Source of the DNA: an uncultured Oscillospiraceae bacterium
Lineage (GTDB): Bacteria > Bacillota > Clostridia > Oscillospirales > Oscillospiraceae
Length of the DNA stretch: 64,000 nt
Assembly (NCBI GenBank): GCA_950075865.1
Contig: CATMVA010000002.1
Span: forward strand, 75,598-139,597
Direction: 5' to 3'
Below, in pieces: positions 63,101 through 64,000 of this stretch. A model generated the notes under the pieces. That model did not search any database and had not been told where the DNA came from. It saw only the letters and a program-made list of their open reading frames with translations. The number at the start of each line of letters is the position of its first letter. Positions within the stretch are counted from its first letter, which is position 1. Position numbers and translations under genes: made by a program.

Positions 63101-64000
63101 TGTTGTCGTCGGTACGAGTACGGATGGCCACCATGTGGTCCACACCCACCGCCACGTTGGTGATCAGGTTCAGGTTGCTGCCACCGTCAGCGTTGTAGCT
63201 GGCGCCCCGCATGACGGTGACGGGCAGGGGAGCGTCCTTCCGGGAGTTCTGGCCCAACTGGCCCTCGGCATTGGAACCGAAGACCCACAGGTCACTGTTG
63301 CCCAGCACCACAGCGGACACATTGCCGCCGGCGGCGATGAGCAGGGCGCCGGACAGGTAGCCCTGGCCCAGCTCGCCCTTGACCTGCTCGGGCGTGGTGT
63401 GGAGGTACAGGTTGGCGTTCTTCTTCTCCACATTGGTCCAGTGGGCGTCGCTGATGGCGGTGCCCAGCTGGCCGTTGTAGTTGGAGCCCCAGGCCCACAC
63501 CGTACCGTCGTCGGCCAGAGCCAGGGTATGGCTGGCGCCGGCGGCGATGGCCACGATGTTGGTCAGGTACTGGTATCTCTGGAGCTTACCGGTGCACATG
63601 GTGTTGGCGGTCACCTTTTCACAGGTCTTGCCCACCTCGCCAGTGCGGTAGTGGGTACCGCACCGGTCGCAGATGTAAGTCTCCTGGGTGCCGGCCAGAA
63701 CATGGACGGCGTAGGTCTTGTTGGTCCGGTCGCCCACGCCCAGCTGGCCGCTGTCGTTGCGGCCCCAGGCGTACACGTCGCCGTCCAGGCTCAGGGCCAC
63801 GGCGTGATCGGTACCGGCGGCCACCGCCTTGAAGCGGATCTGCTCGGTGGTGTTGATAGCTCCGTCGGTGTCCCGGACGGTGCCCAGATAGTCTCCGTTG
63901 GCGTCCAGCACCCGCTGGGGATTGGGGGTGGATTTGGAGCCGTAGATGTTGTTGGTAGCCGAGCCCACATAGCCGATGGATCCGGCCACGTTGGCGGCCG
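1..64000 (-). CDS. Giant modular surface protein (RCC1 propellers, Ig/BIG2, zinc-ribbon, cadherin-like, dockerin-like), partial at both ends
   Basis: One frame stays open across the entire window (codons with lowest base divisible by 3; complete codons 3-63,998, about 21,332 residues). The register is identical at the right edge (WGRNDSGQLG at about 63,740-63,767), mid-window and left edge (TEPETPDV repeats at 1-72), so no frameshift separates them. Domain order N to C: 17 RCC1-like propellers separated by Ig-like domains (64,000 to about 31,170), a long tandem array of cadherin-like beta-sandwiches (about 31,170 to 870), a dockerin-like calcium loop (about 620-670) and a Thr/Pro-rich linker (1-160). 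Both termini lie outside, so signal peptide and anchor cannot be seen. RCC1 propellers in bacteria (for example BLIP-II) are protein-binding scaffolds; BIG2 and cadherin-like domains are extracellular stalk modules. I infer a secreted or wall-attached adhesin-like fibre. No enzymatic domain was recognised. The coding call is very secure; the function is inference. Confidence 0.96.
411..683 (-). other. Dockerin-like/EF-hand calcium segment
   Basis: First loop at 630-665 reads DANGDGVVDDWD: Asp1, Asn3, Asp5, Gly6, Val8 and Asp12, a textbook dockerin/EF-hand loop, followed by KDFGDLATKY as the usual helix. A second, degenerate loop DANGDKIYTPNAG lies at about 420-460, with Lys in place of the invariant Gly. 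The spacing between loops (about 70 residues) is longer than in classical type I dockerins, so cohesin binding is uncertain; it may only be a calcium-stabilised cap. Confidence 0.65.
870..4159 (-). repeat. Cadherin-like/Ig-like array, block E
   Basis: The last 1,090 residues of the array, acidic and irregular, with domain cores ILTDLGVKNSAHLNETFDPP (about 3,275-3,335), ALDMILHSGATHDES (about 2,155-2,205) and AKLLDLWTTDTEESD (about 1,690-1,745). Final strands are YHLTVYYTDGP, YTIHMERTPYD and VYVITVYRH. It contains the acidic hairpin run at 2,842-2,940. Just before the dockerin-like segment comes a prealbumin-like strand pair, GTYMVVVHTPGYLDYVE (about 745-795). Confidence 0.75.
2842..2940 (-). 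repeat. Acidic D-x-x-G-x-P hairpin repeats
   Basis: Three tandem acidic turns in about 30 residues: DADGNPVPKK, DDDGNPMFD and DENGDPIYETET. Related single copies appear at about 3,790-3,850 (DENGQPIVD) and about 2,535-2,575 (DNNGDPMVD). This kind of hairpin is common in low-complexity joints of large bacterial surface proteins; a role in calcium binding is possible but unproven. Confidence 0.6.
4160..8299 (-). repeat. Cadherin-like array, block D: ten consecutive domains
   Basis: Boundaries near 7,905, 7,465, 7,000, 6,620, 6,090, 5,725, 5,270, 4,910 and 4,545. The best family matches are 6,620-7,000 (LLEDLKFSEPTVPAFDPEV, YFVSVPS, GENLVTVTM, VYIVELNRGDQD), 4,910-5,270 (LEQITVSEGTMS, YYVTVPWDVTELDITAYA, YTLVIDR) and 5,725-6,090 (YYFVQVPYEVTSV, FYTVVINR). 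These reproduce the PF12733 order of a 'L..l.vS.G.l.p.F', 'Y.v.VP..v..v.v.A' and 'Y.v.i.R' core. Other domains in the block are longer (150-175 residues) with extra loops. Confidence 0.88.
10040..10170 (-). other. Short helical segment in block C
   Basis: FLDEMEAYYKNNRQGYYEAL followed by KATEDAKNLMAQLEV: about 45 residues of predicted helix inside a beta-sandwich domain that begins LDDLNAYTEDF (about 10,285-10,315). Confidence 0.6.
12567..12606 (-). other. Acidic calcium-loop-like motif in block C
   Basis: Reads TVDLDGDGTADDHLPAQ. The DxDxDGxxDD core matches EF-hand/TSP3-like calcium loops in its first nine positions, without the closing acidic residue at position 12. In a cadherin-like array it could rigidify an inter-domain joint. 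Confidence 0.45.
14530..14715 (-). other. Helical segment in block C
   Basis: LAAAQARYDKMADDARRAIL, then TAEAQAAYDSLLMTDAEKAL: about 60 residues of amphipathic helix within the beta-sandwich array, probably a helical hairpin between strands or a short spacer. Confidence 0.65.
18900..22469 (-). repeat. Cadherin-like array, block B: ten consecutive domains
   Basis: Ten domains can be delimited by their start phrases, with boundaries near 22,170, 21,790, 21,450, 21,155, 20,715, 20,285, 19,890, 19,550 and 19,240 (mean about 119 residues). Starts include LGLESLTVNGKSV, LKSLSLNLGQ, ILQEVRLNEV, LKSLEVRSGV and LQSVTVNK. Ends include YLEIIRVND, YTVTIHLVN and YDLVILRGV. The domain at 20,285-20,714 shows the family pattern best: AYVDESVNSVTVNLTATYF, then TDRDATYYLEIIR. 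Such domains form rigid extracellular stalks; no binding residues are evident. Confidence 0.85.
22470..31169 (-). repeat. Cadherin-like/Ig-like beta-sandwich array, block A
   Basis: About 2,900 residues of beta-rich sequence without RCC1 motifs. Repeated elements are a start phrase like 'LxxIxV', a middle like 'YTAxVpxxvtxvtV.A' and an end like 'YtVxIxR/YVVxL', as in cadherin-like beta-sandwich domains (PF12733). Examples: VSYVVVLKDVSLDV (about 27,900-27,945), DITRDYDINISYADSG-type strands (about 27,820-27,870), GTEAVYYIYLMRQDASVTID (about 23,960-24,020), and EQVIHVGVTTDTRNTV (about 23,830-23,880). Individual boundaries are irregular near 29,000-31,100, where the sequence departs from the plain repeat. 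A helical segment lies at 29,560-29,830. Confidence 0.78.
29560..29830 (-). other. Short coiled-coil segment in block A
   Basis: About 85 residues of Ala/Glu/Gln/Leu-rich helix between beta-sandwich modules: AGQKANEAHLTGAQSEANLY, then ERNRLYALLQAAEADLAVQK and AKVDAAYAKLHQAYYEVRN. Composition and leucine spacing resemble the propeller 12 insertion. Confidence 0.78.
31380..31625 (-). other. Tandem zinc knuckles, blades 6/7 of propeller 17
   Basis: First unit WVKCDTCNEYYKKDDLSG with ADICPEGHK; second unit YRCNICGKFFSTDDLKG with YLCDVCGAAD. Each begins CxxC and ends with CPxGH or CxxC, and both share the phrase [YF]..DDL.GL, so they are direct duplicates. The second is a canonical C-x2-C...C-x2-C zinc ribbon. 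Confidence 0.78.
31800..31925 (-). other. Partial zinc knuckle, blades 5/6 of propeller 17
   Basis: WTCDTCGREYPTSSMVF, then EGEAHCPAEV: C-x2-C with a third ligand pair H-C about 20 residues on; no fourth Cys. It could use the His, or be a decayed copy of its neighbours. Confidence 0.55.
32170..32412 (-). other. Double zinc-knuckle insertion, blades 4/5 of propeller 17
   Basis: Contains CSNISGYGQYSAC (about 32,376-32,415), then SSCPDCNAVVTKTTYWTC followed by ASCPG and GHCPDH. At least two CxxC pairs nine residues apart plus a third CP.H motif make a zinc-ribbon arrangement of the kind C-x2-C-x9-C-x2-C. Metal binding is inferred. Confidence 0.7.
33175..33549 (-). other. Ig-like separator 16
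   Basis: About 125 residues: HVVTVRVGGTATAEFLLSQR, then INAGIATTANSVITPQGNN and GYTHVVLYTRDQKVVYYV. The strand order and the 'V..GgTat..F' start resemble BIG2-type domains. Precedes the entry blade VGHMVVAGGQHNVVL. Confidence 0.68.
33550..34759 (-). other. RCC1 propeller 16
   Basis: Cores at 34,650-34,685 (YGINTSGQLG, entry), 34,390-34,415 (TGSNAYGQLG), 34,215-34,240 (WGRNNSGQLG), 34,075-34,105 (AGDNSFNRLG), 33,880-33,910 (WGSNANGQLA), 33,720-33,755 (WGGNQQGQLG) and 33,555-33,590 (TGDYTYDGTSS, degenerate). Each blade begins with the strand pattern SAGxxHSLAL. A compact propeller of about 400 residues. Confidence 0.91.
34760..35449 (-). other. Atypical separator 15
   Basis: About 230 residues, twice the usual separator length, rich in Tyr, Thr and Gly (EQQYIYNVTAGRYEP, TYYLNASFRTFSLR, IAYMWITETTSNRF) with two isolated cysteines (about 35,015-35,035 and 34,990-34,997). 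Beta-rich, but without a BIG2 phrase. Family not recognised. Confidence 0.5.
35450..36554 (-). other. RCC1 propeller 15
   Basis: Cores at 36,455-36,480 (WGSNDRGQLG, entry), 36,290-36,315 (FGDNNFGRLS), 36,110-36,135 (ACGREYTAP), 36,015-36,035 (LWKITPGSS, degenerate), 35,850-35,880 (IGSNGNGQLG), 35,605-35,640 (WGLNTVGQLG) and 35,465-35,500 (LGDNSEGQFA). Same blade pattern as propeller 14 (third blade 'YACG', fourth blade truncated). Confidence 0.88.
36555..36864 (-). other. Ig/BIG2-like separator 14
   Basis: About 105 residues with VWTVESADPTIFTVDDSSGR (about 36,650-36,715), a BIG2-type phrase, then GVSAGKAMLKVLVDG. Followed by the entry blade TRPMIAVGKDHILAL. Confidence 0.8.
36865..38129 (-). 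other. RCC1 propeller 14
   Basis: Cores at 38,025-38,050 (WGVNNRGQLG, entry), 37,820-37,890 (WGSNSYVRT with an insert before SGQLG), 37,655-37,685 (ACGINES), 37,530-37,550 (WNLPNNITS, degenerate), 37,305-37,340 (AGNNTYGQLG), 37,075-37,100 (WGSNETGRIG) and 36,890-36,920 (TGANGYGQLG). Seven blades. The pair 'YACG..' followed by a short 'W..' blade recurs in propeller 15, so the two propellers share a recent ancestor. Confidence 0.88.
38130..38719 (-). other. Ig-like separator 13 (atypical)
   Basis: About 195 residues, acidic, with strands such as SAVLTYHTLDGDLLTLPTS, TRLIVKYDPEGV and KVKVGVAIVDVLG, then a Gly/Ser/Glu linker (TPGDEGGAGDSTPSES, about 38,150-38,200). Lacks the BIG2 sNPsvAtV phrase; it could be two diverged Ig-like units. 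Precedes the entry blade TVPQVASGDGFTVAL. Confidence 0.55.
38720..40064 (-). other. RCC1 propeller 13
   Basis: Cores at 39,940-39,995 (WGDNTF with KLGTG after a short insert, entry), 39,745-39,775 (WGDNTYGQLG), 39,575-39,605 (WGDNTYGQLG), 39,405-39,430 (VGSNEDGQLG), 39,195-39,220 (WGSNADSQLG), 38,930-38,960 (WGTNEDYKAG) and 38,745-38,775 (WGNNEYGQLG). Blades 2 and 3 have an identical core, VVYAWGDNTYGQLG, with almost the same DNA, so one is probably a recent copy. Confidence 0.91.
40065..40394 (-). other. Ig/BIG2-like separator 12
   Basis: Contains TWKSLDPSVATVTADENN (about 40,180-40,235), then REGETKVVAQNSITGQ, both typical BIG2 strands. Ends just before the entry blade TYPQLSLGEYHSTAL. Confidence 0.83.
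40395..42774 (-). other. RCC1 propeller 12, split by a coiled-coil insertion
   Basis: Cores at 42,655-42,690 (WGSNSANQIN, entry), 42,500-42,535 (WGRYEKGSLG), 42,300-42,330 (WGDNLGQKLG), 42,145-42,180 (AGQTGKGLT), 41,890-41,915 (MGLSNRNNL), then after the helical insertion 40,595-40,625 (WGVSKNTDS) and 40,410-40,445 (WGKNDVGQLG). Seven blades in total, so the long helix pair appears to have been inserted into the loop between blades 5 and 6 without altering the count. Confidence 0.83.
40740..41860 (-). other. Long coiled-coil/helical insertion in propeller 12
   Basis: About 370 residues, almost free of beta-type sequence and rich in Ala, Glu, Lys, Gln and Asp with heptad-like spacing: AAITDLTAQLNAAEDALKGA (about 41,640-41,700), RVAEYRGKLTQVRENRDMKE (about 41,385-41,445), ADAELAVTAAQSDLTAAEAD (about 41,190-41,250) and ERNRAENARETARTARDRLD (about 41,020-41,080). 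Several alternating runs suggest two or more antiparallel helices, that is a stalk projecting from one face of the propeller. This is the longest helical block in the window. Confidence 0.85.
42775..43129 (-). other. Ig/BIG2-like separator 11
   Basis: Clear BIG2 phrase RFASTNPNVVSVDEEGNLYY (about 42,870-42,935) followed by EGVGTAVIVVYEK. Precedes the entry blade VAPEVAAGSAFSAAL of propeller 12. Confidence 0.83.
43130..44634 (-). other. RCC1 propeller 11
   Basis: Cores at 44,510-44,550 (WGRNNYGVLG, entry), 44,185-44,220 (WGRNNHGQLG), 43,945-43,980 (WGTGNDPQV), about 43,740-43,765 (YALTEQGAKISW, degenerate), about 43,590-43,600 (VYERIPG, degenerate), 43,440-43,465 (KGKNQSGEQG) and 43,150-43,185 (WGDNTYGQLG). 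Seven blades if the two degenerate ones are accepted. An insert of about 85 residues separates blades 1 and 2. Confidence 0.8.
44635..44999 (-). other. Ig/BIG2-like separator 10
   Basis: Very clear BIG2 signature: TYQSLDPSVATVDGSGVIAG (about 44,755-44,815), then NRGNTTILVTVSKG. Followed by the joint LTPYTYRNEF and the entry blade AFAQVSVGEDYTLAL. Confidence 0.85.
45000..46369 (-). other. RCC1 propeller 10
   Basis: Cores at 46,245-46,285 (WGSNEYGELG, entry), 46,075-46,105 (WGRNDKGQLG), 45,800-45,835 (VGDNESRQLT), 45,635-45,670 (MGDNRTLAMG), 45,445-45,475 (WGENDNNING), 45,205-45,240 (LGLNSQGQLG) and 45,075-45,100 (MGAANMEQVG). Between blades 2 and 3 there is an acidic calcium-loop-like stretch (see 45,851-45,890) where other propellers carry zinc knuckles. 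Confidence 0.86.
45851..45890 (-). other. Acidic EF/TSP3-like loop in propeller 10
   Basis: Reads LDTDNDGRVDEYKTL. Asp at positions 1, 3, 5 and Gly at 6 fit a calcium loop of the DxDxDG type seen in thrombospondin type-3 and dockerin repeats, but position 12 is Lys instead of Asp or Glu. Calcium binding is possible, not proven. Confidence 0.45.
46370..46794 (-). other. Ig-like separator 9
   Basis: Beta-rich segment of about 140 residues: YTISIAEGEDFQYTIQP, NNIAQVDYHDDKF and GLSAGTTYMIVSLAKD resemble BIG2 strands in order. It precedes entry blade GFPQVVSGSSFNVAL of propeller 10. Confidence 0.68.
46795..48369 (-). other. RCC1 propeller 9
   Basis: Cores at 48,250-48,285 (WGSNTYGQLG, entry), 48,080-48,115 (WGSNARNELG), 47,840-47,870 (WGDNYNGLVD), 47,650-47,685 (WGELRNYAYG), 47,515-47,545 (WGGTEETRYA), 47,255-47,285 (MGNADADQS) and 46,810-46,850 (YGQNSDYGRLG). 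The WG pair is kept in most blades, but blades 3-6 have lost GQLG. A zinc-ribbon-like knuckle lies between blades 6 and 7. Confidence 0.85.
47115..47202 (-). other. Zinc-ribbon-like knuckle 6 (between blades 6 and 7 of propeller 9)
   Basis: YICNTCNTLYTSGTAGAAC then AASGCSGML: C-x2-C-x12-C-x4-C. The compact spacing and the Y..SG..G..C core match knuckles 1 and 3. It sits in the same 6/7 slot as knuckle 4. Confidence 0.72.
48370..48704 (-). other. Ig/BIG2-like separator 8
   Basis: Contains SIVSTNPAAAEVDDNPAS (about 48,505-48,560), a variant of the BIG2 'snPsvA.Vd' phrase, and TGFTYIVITDDMGNQG near 48,430-48,480. Ends with a joint rich in Ala, Thr and Pro before the entry blade VFPEISVGLAHSVAL. 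Similar in its final strand to separator 7 (GFFKLNV in both), which suggests recent module duplication. Confidence 0.75.
48705..48800 (-). other. Zinc-ribbon-like knuckle 5 (after blade 7 of propeller 8)
   Basis: LVCDTCRTAFGDDGSLNVGD then PCAAGTGCGGHI: C-x2-C-x15-C-x5-C. It joins propeller 8 to its Ig-like separator. The usual Gly after the second Cys is Arg here. Confidence 0.68.
48800..50249 (-). other. RCC1 propeller 8
   Basis: Cores at 50,130-50,170 (WGSNENGRLG, entry), 49,955-49,985 (WGDNAHGQLG), 49,765-49,800 (MGSFAYGKLD), 49,600-49,640 (IGKNASTNGG), 49,420-49,455 (WGANQYGQLG), 49,135-49,165 (AGQNLRGQLG) and 48,945-48,980 (WGTNTYGQLG). The seven-blade count is clear. A zinc-ribbon-like knuckle directly follows blade 7. 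Confidence 0.9.
50250..50639 (-). other. Ig/BIG2-like separator 7
   Basis: Begins with a short amphipathic stretch, then carries the BIG2-like phrase SYKSLDPEVADIAISADGKT (about 50,370-50,430) followed by FGVTYIVAEYTADDG. Ends in LPEKAGDTPSI just before entry blade TYPQVAMGDKFSVVL. Confidence 0.75.
50805..50910 (-). other. Zinc-ribbon-like knuckle 4 (between blades 6 and 7 of propeller 7)
   Basis: YNCSVCGAIYTAEEYNDAAN continues to HECTKTKDCKGKIL: C-x2-C-x18-C-x5-C. It lies in a different blade gap from knuckles 1-3, with a longer second spacer. Confidence 0.7.
51852..51951 (-). other. Zinc-ribbon-like knuckle 3 (between blades 2 and 3 of propeller 7)
   Basis: LVCDACGKLYTTGNVGDSC then TLTSCEYL: C-x2-C-x12-C-x11-C. 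Same slot and nearly the same first half (C-D-x-C-G, TTG, G, C) as knuckles 1 and 2, so these three are probably duplicates of one ancestral insertion. Confidence 0.72.
52350..52984 (-). other. Unusual inter-propeller insert with helical segment
   Basis: Occupies the place where a BIG2-like separator normally lies, but differs. Its first third (about 52,775-52,975) is predicted helical (AFIRLAEEIQEILAEEP, then SSQILAELFAPAIF). The rest is beta-like (LTLTGDQIFVVDKNTVYR), then a His-rich stretch MEHRHTDDEK before the next entry blade ATPMVAAGKSFSAAL. I do not recognise the family. Confidence 0.55.
52985..54004 (-). other. RCC1 propeller 6 (degenerate centre)
   Basis: Clear cores at 53,890-53,925 (WGDNSQGQLG, entry), 53,725-53,750 (WGAPYH), 53,380-53,405 (MGGNSYGQLG), 53,210-53,240 (WGRNTSGQLG) and 53,010-53,045 (TGSNAAWQMG). 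Between 53,575 and 53,660 two short strand-like remnants (VYAGGSAYR, QVYTPSGSG) may be blades 3 and 4, giving seven. At about 340 residues it is the shortest propeller; it may be six-bladed or partly WD40-like in the middle (SPDGSRIAYLANG). Confidence 0.72.
54005..54384 (-). other. Ig-like separator 5
   Basis: Beta-rich segment of about 125 residues ending with a BIG-like final strand (ITPLKDAVGVAVITVTDR, about 54,090-54,145), then the Pro/Glu-rich joint KPYDEQPNAGDTPETY before entry blade TQPMLVAGDGFAVAL. The central part lacks the sNPsvAtV phrase, so the family is less certain. Confidence 0.6.
54385..55721 (-). other. RCC1 propeller 5
   Basis: Seven cores at 55,620-55,660 (WGDGANGMLG, entry), 55,445-55,475 (WGYNEDGQLG), 55,130-55,165 (WGNNEYGQVG), 54,915-54,945 (WGDNDYGQLG), 54,735-54,770 (MGYNYYGRLG), 54,560-54,595 (WGGNANGQLA) and 54,410-54,440 (AGSNREGQLG). 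All seven are well preserved, which makes this the cleanest example of the repeat plan. A zinc-ribbon-like knuckle lies between blades 2 and 3. Confidence 0.93.
55260..55383 (-). other. Zinc-ribbon-like knuckle 2 (between blades 2 and 3 of propeller 5)
   Basis: YVCDVCGESYTTMPESGRC followed by a fourth Cys in ITVCGGHL: C-x2-C-x12-C-x18-C. The first half matches knuckle 1 in spacing and position within the propeller. The longer last spacer carries an acidic insertion. Zinc binding is inferred. Confidence 0.7.
55722..56109 (-). other. Ig/BIG2-like separator 4
   Basis: Beta-rich, about 130 residues, with the BIG2 hallmark VVAVSAEGVVTPHEGATG (about 55,830-55,885) followed by TSTILVRR. Directly precedes the entry blade YAPVVAAGDGFTLAL. 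Confidence 0.8.
56110..57419 (-). other. RCC1 propeller 4
   Basis: Blade cores at 57,300-57,340 (WGHNALTGQQG, entry), 57,067-57,100 (WGYNADGQLG), 56,840-56,870 (WGSTADGRN), 56,685-56,715 (LGDNSLGQLG), 56,515-56,545 (WGSYQGADK), about 56,385-56,400 (VYAQLDVDG, degenerate) and 56,190-56,225 (YGQDDYGQLG). About 437 residues, close to the size of a single RCC1 propeller. Confidence 0.87.
57420..57929 (-). other. Ig-like separator 3
   Basis: About 170 residues, beta-rich with a short amphipathic helix (ASLTDDQKKRLRF). Contains the BIG-like phrase RFRSSNPNAITGFTIEND near 57,610-57,670. It precedes the entry blade AMPVVIAGEAFTAAL of propeller 4. More diverged than separators 2, 4 and 10. Confidence 0.6.
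57930..59499 (-). other. RCC1 propeller 3
   Basis: Blade cores at 59,370-59,405 (WGDNRWGQM, entry blade), 59,140-59,170 (WGYNGNGILG), 58,879-58,915 (WGNNSTSQLG), 58,700-58,725 (TWGAVYNE, degenerate), 58,340-58,375 (FGDNTNKE), 58,180-58,205 (QYGTLYGRN) and 57,955-57,990 (WGDNAQGQLG). Blades 4-6 have lost most of the GQLG half but keep the preceding hydrophobic strand and Gly pattern, so the seven count rests partly on degenerate blades. Confidence 0.83.
59500..59954 (-). other. Ig/BIG2-like separator 2
   Basis: Beta-rich segment with a clear BIG2 hallmark, SSNPTIATVEKDTANG (about 59,620-59,670), followed by FGTVTILVRH. In BIG2 domains the 'snPsvAtV..dG' strand and a final Thr/Val strand are diagnostic. 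It sits between blade 7 of propeller 2 and the entry blade of propeller 3. Confidence 0.8.
59955..61814 (-). other. RCC1 propeller 2 (with long inter-blade inserts)
   Basis: Entry blade PMVVSGKNHTLVL..DGTVWAWG, core 61,712-61,741. Further cores at 61,356-61,385 (WGYNEHGELG), 61,141-61,175 (YYWGNNGG, degenerate), 60,687-60,717 (WGRNDKGQLG), 60,515-60,547 (WGDNTSGQL), 60,315-60,355 (SWGAANQ) and 60,060-60,110 (WSVGTTTARAIGG, degenerate). Inserts between blades 1 and 2 and between 3 and 4 make this propeller longer than average. A further weak core (VLGSN near 60,830) could make the count eight instead of seven. Confidence 0.82.
61815..62439 (-). other. Ig/BIG2-like separator 1 with GDT-rich linker
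   Basis: Begins after blade 7 of propeller 1 with an acidic Gly/Asp/Thr linker (62,325-62,409) holding three GDT-type units (GDTGDTGDTSD). Beta-rich sequence follows, with a BIG2-like stretch NTNIASVSDNGNGSF at about 62,020-62,070 and a strand GTAVIRFQVW. It ends directly before the entry blade of propeller 2 (TTPMVVSGKNHTLVL). Confidence 0.65.
62440..64000 (-). other. RCC1 propeller 1 (right-edge, first blade partial)
   Basis: Residues about 1-520 of the fragment. Blade cores seen at about 63,911-63,956 (degenerate, NNIYGSKSTP, possibly completed outside the window), 63,738-63,767 (WGRNDSGQLG), 63,462-63,491 (WGSNYNGQLG), 63,252-63,283 (FGSNAEGQLG), 63,052-63,080 (WGSNAYGQLG), 62,845-62,874 (WGRNHFGQLG) and 62,559-62,588 (WGDDTYGQLG). 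Each core is preceded by the usual RCC1 strand pattern IAAGxxHxxAL..DGxVY. A four-Cys knuckle sits between blades 2 and 3. Seven blades agree with the RCC1 fold; whether blade 1 is complete needs upstream sequence. Confidence 0.9.
63582..63683 (-). other. Zinc-ribbon-like knuckle 1 (between blades 2 and 3 of propeller 1)
   Basis: Reads YICDRCGTHYRTGEVGKTC and ends NTMCTGKL: spacing C-x2-C-x12-C-x8-C. Four cysteines in this arrangement, with Gly after the second Cys, resemble a rubredoxin-like or zinc-ribbon fold that would bind one metal ion. It interrupts the loop linking two RCC1 blades. Metal binding is inferred from spacing only. Confidence 0.75.

Noticed and set aside
506-63498. Many short minus-strand frames in other phases
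   Set aside because: All overlap the giant frame, are Arg/Pro/Ser/Thr-rich as expected of shifted GC-rich coding sequence, and carry no motif.
31170-64000. Regularly spaced DNA motif (reverse complement of TGGGG..AAC..GGCCAGCTGGG) that could suggest a repeat array such as CRISPR
   Set aside because: The spacing varies (about 150-450 bp), the copies are imperfect, and each encodes the blade core WGxNxxGQLG in the same frame.
31170-64000. Eukaryotic RCC1 (Ran exchange factor) or alpha-tubulin suppressor function
   Set aside because: The match is to the propeller fold only. Intron-free giant coding sequence with BIG2, cadherin-like and dockerin-like modules fits a bacterial surface protein, and there is no Ran system to serve.
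1-64000. Several adjacent genes or internal start sites
   Set aside because: No stop codon or register change was found in the frame, and domain repeats run across every candidate ATG/GTG. I saw no intergenic gap anywhere.

Overview
The whole window lies inside one protein-coding gene on the minus strand. A single reading frame (complete codons 3-63,998, about 21,332 residues) is in the same register at both edges and in the middle, and I met no stop codon reading through it. Neither the start (beyond base 64,000) nor the end (before base 1) of the gene is present. There is no intergenic DNA, RNA gene, promoter, terminator, mobile element or CRISPR array.

Read N- to C-terminally (from base 64,000 down to 1), the protein falls into two nearly equal halves. 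The N-terminal half (64,000 to about 31,170, about 10,940 residues) is made of RCC1-type beta-propeller blades recognisable by the motif WGxNxxGQLG. Counting blades between separator domains gives a regular plan: 17 consecutive propellers that I read as seven-bladed (about 119 blades, a minority degenerate). Propellers 1-5 and 7-16 are each followed by a bacterial Ig-like (BIG2-type) domain, propeller 6 by an unusual part-helical insert. At least six four-cysteine zinc-ribbon-like knuckles are inserted between blades, and a dense cluster of further CxxC pairs sits in the last propeller. A long coiled-coil insertion splits propeller 12.

The C-terminal half (about 31,170 to 870) is a near-continuous array of cadherin-like/Ig-like beta-sandwich repeats of about 100-130 residues (PF12733-like), interrupted by short helical segments. 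Twenty of these are delimited in two blocks; extrapolation suggests roughly 80-90 in all. It ends in a dockerin-like calcium-loop segment (about 410-680) and a Thr/Pro/Glu-rich linker with 24-bp tandem repeats (1-160), which runs off the left edge toward what is presumably a cell-surface anchor.

The organism is most likely a bacterium: the frame is unbroken and intron-free, and BIG2, cadherin-like and dockerin-like modules are typical of large surface proteins of Gram-positive gut or rumen bacteria. High GC with heavy use of CTG, GGC, ACC and GTG codons would fit a GC-rich Clostridia lineage (Oscillospiraceae-like), but that is a guess. A giant surface adhesin or binding filament is the most economical interpretation: a fibre of beta-sandwiches displaying a necklace of propellers. 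No catalytic domain was recognised.
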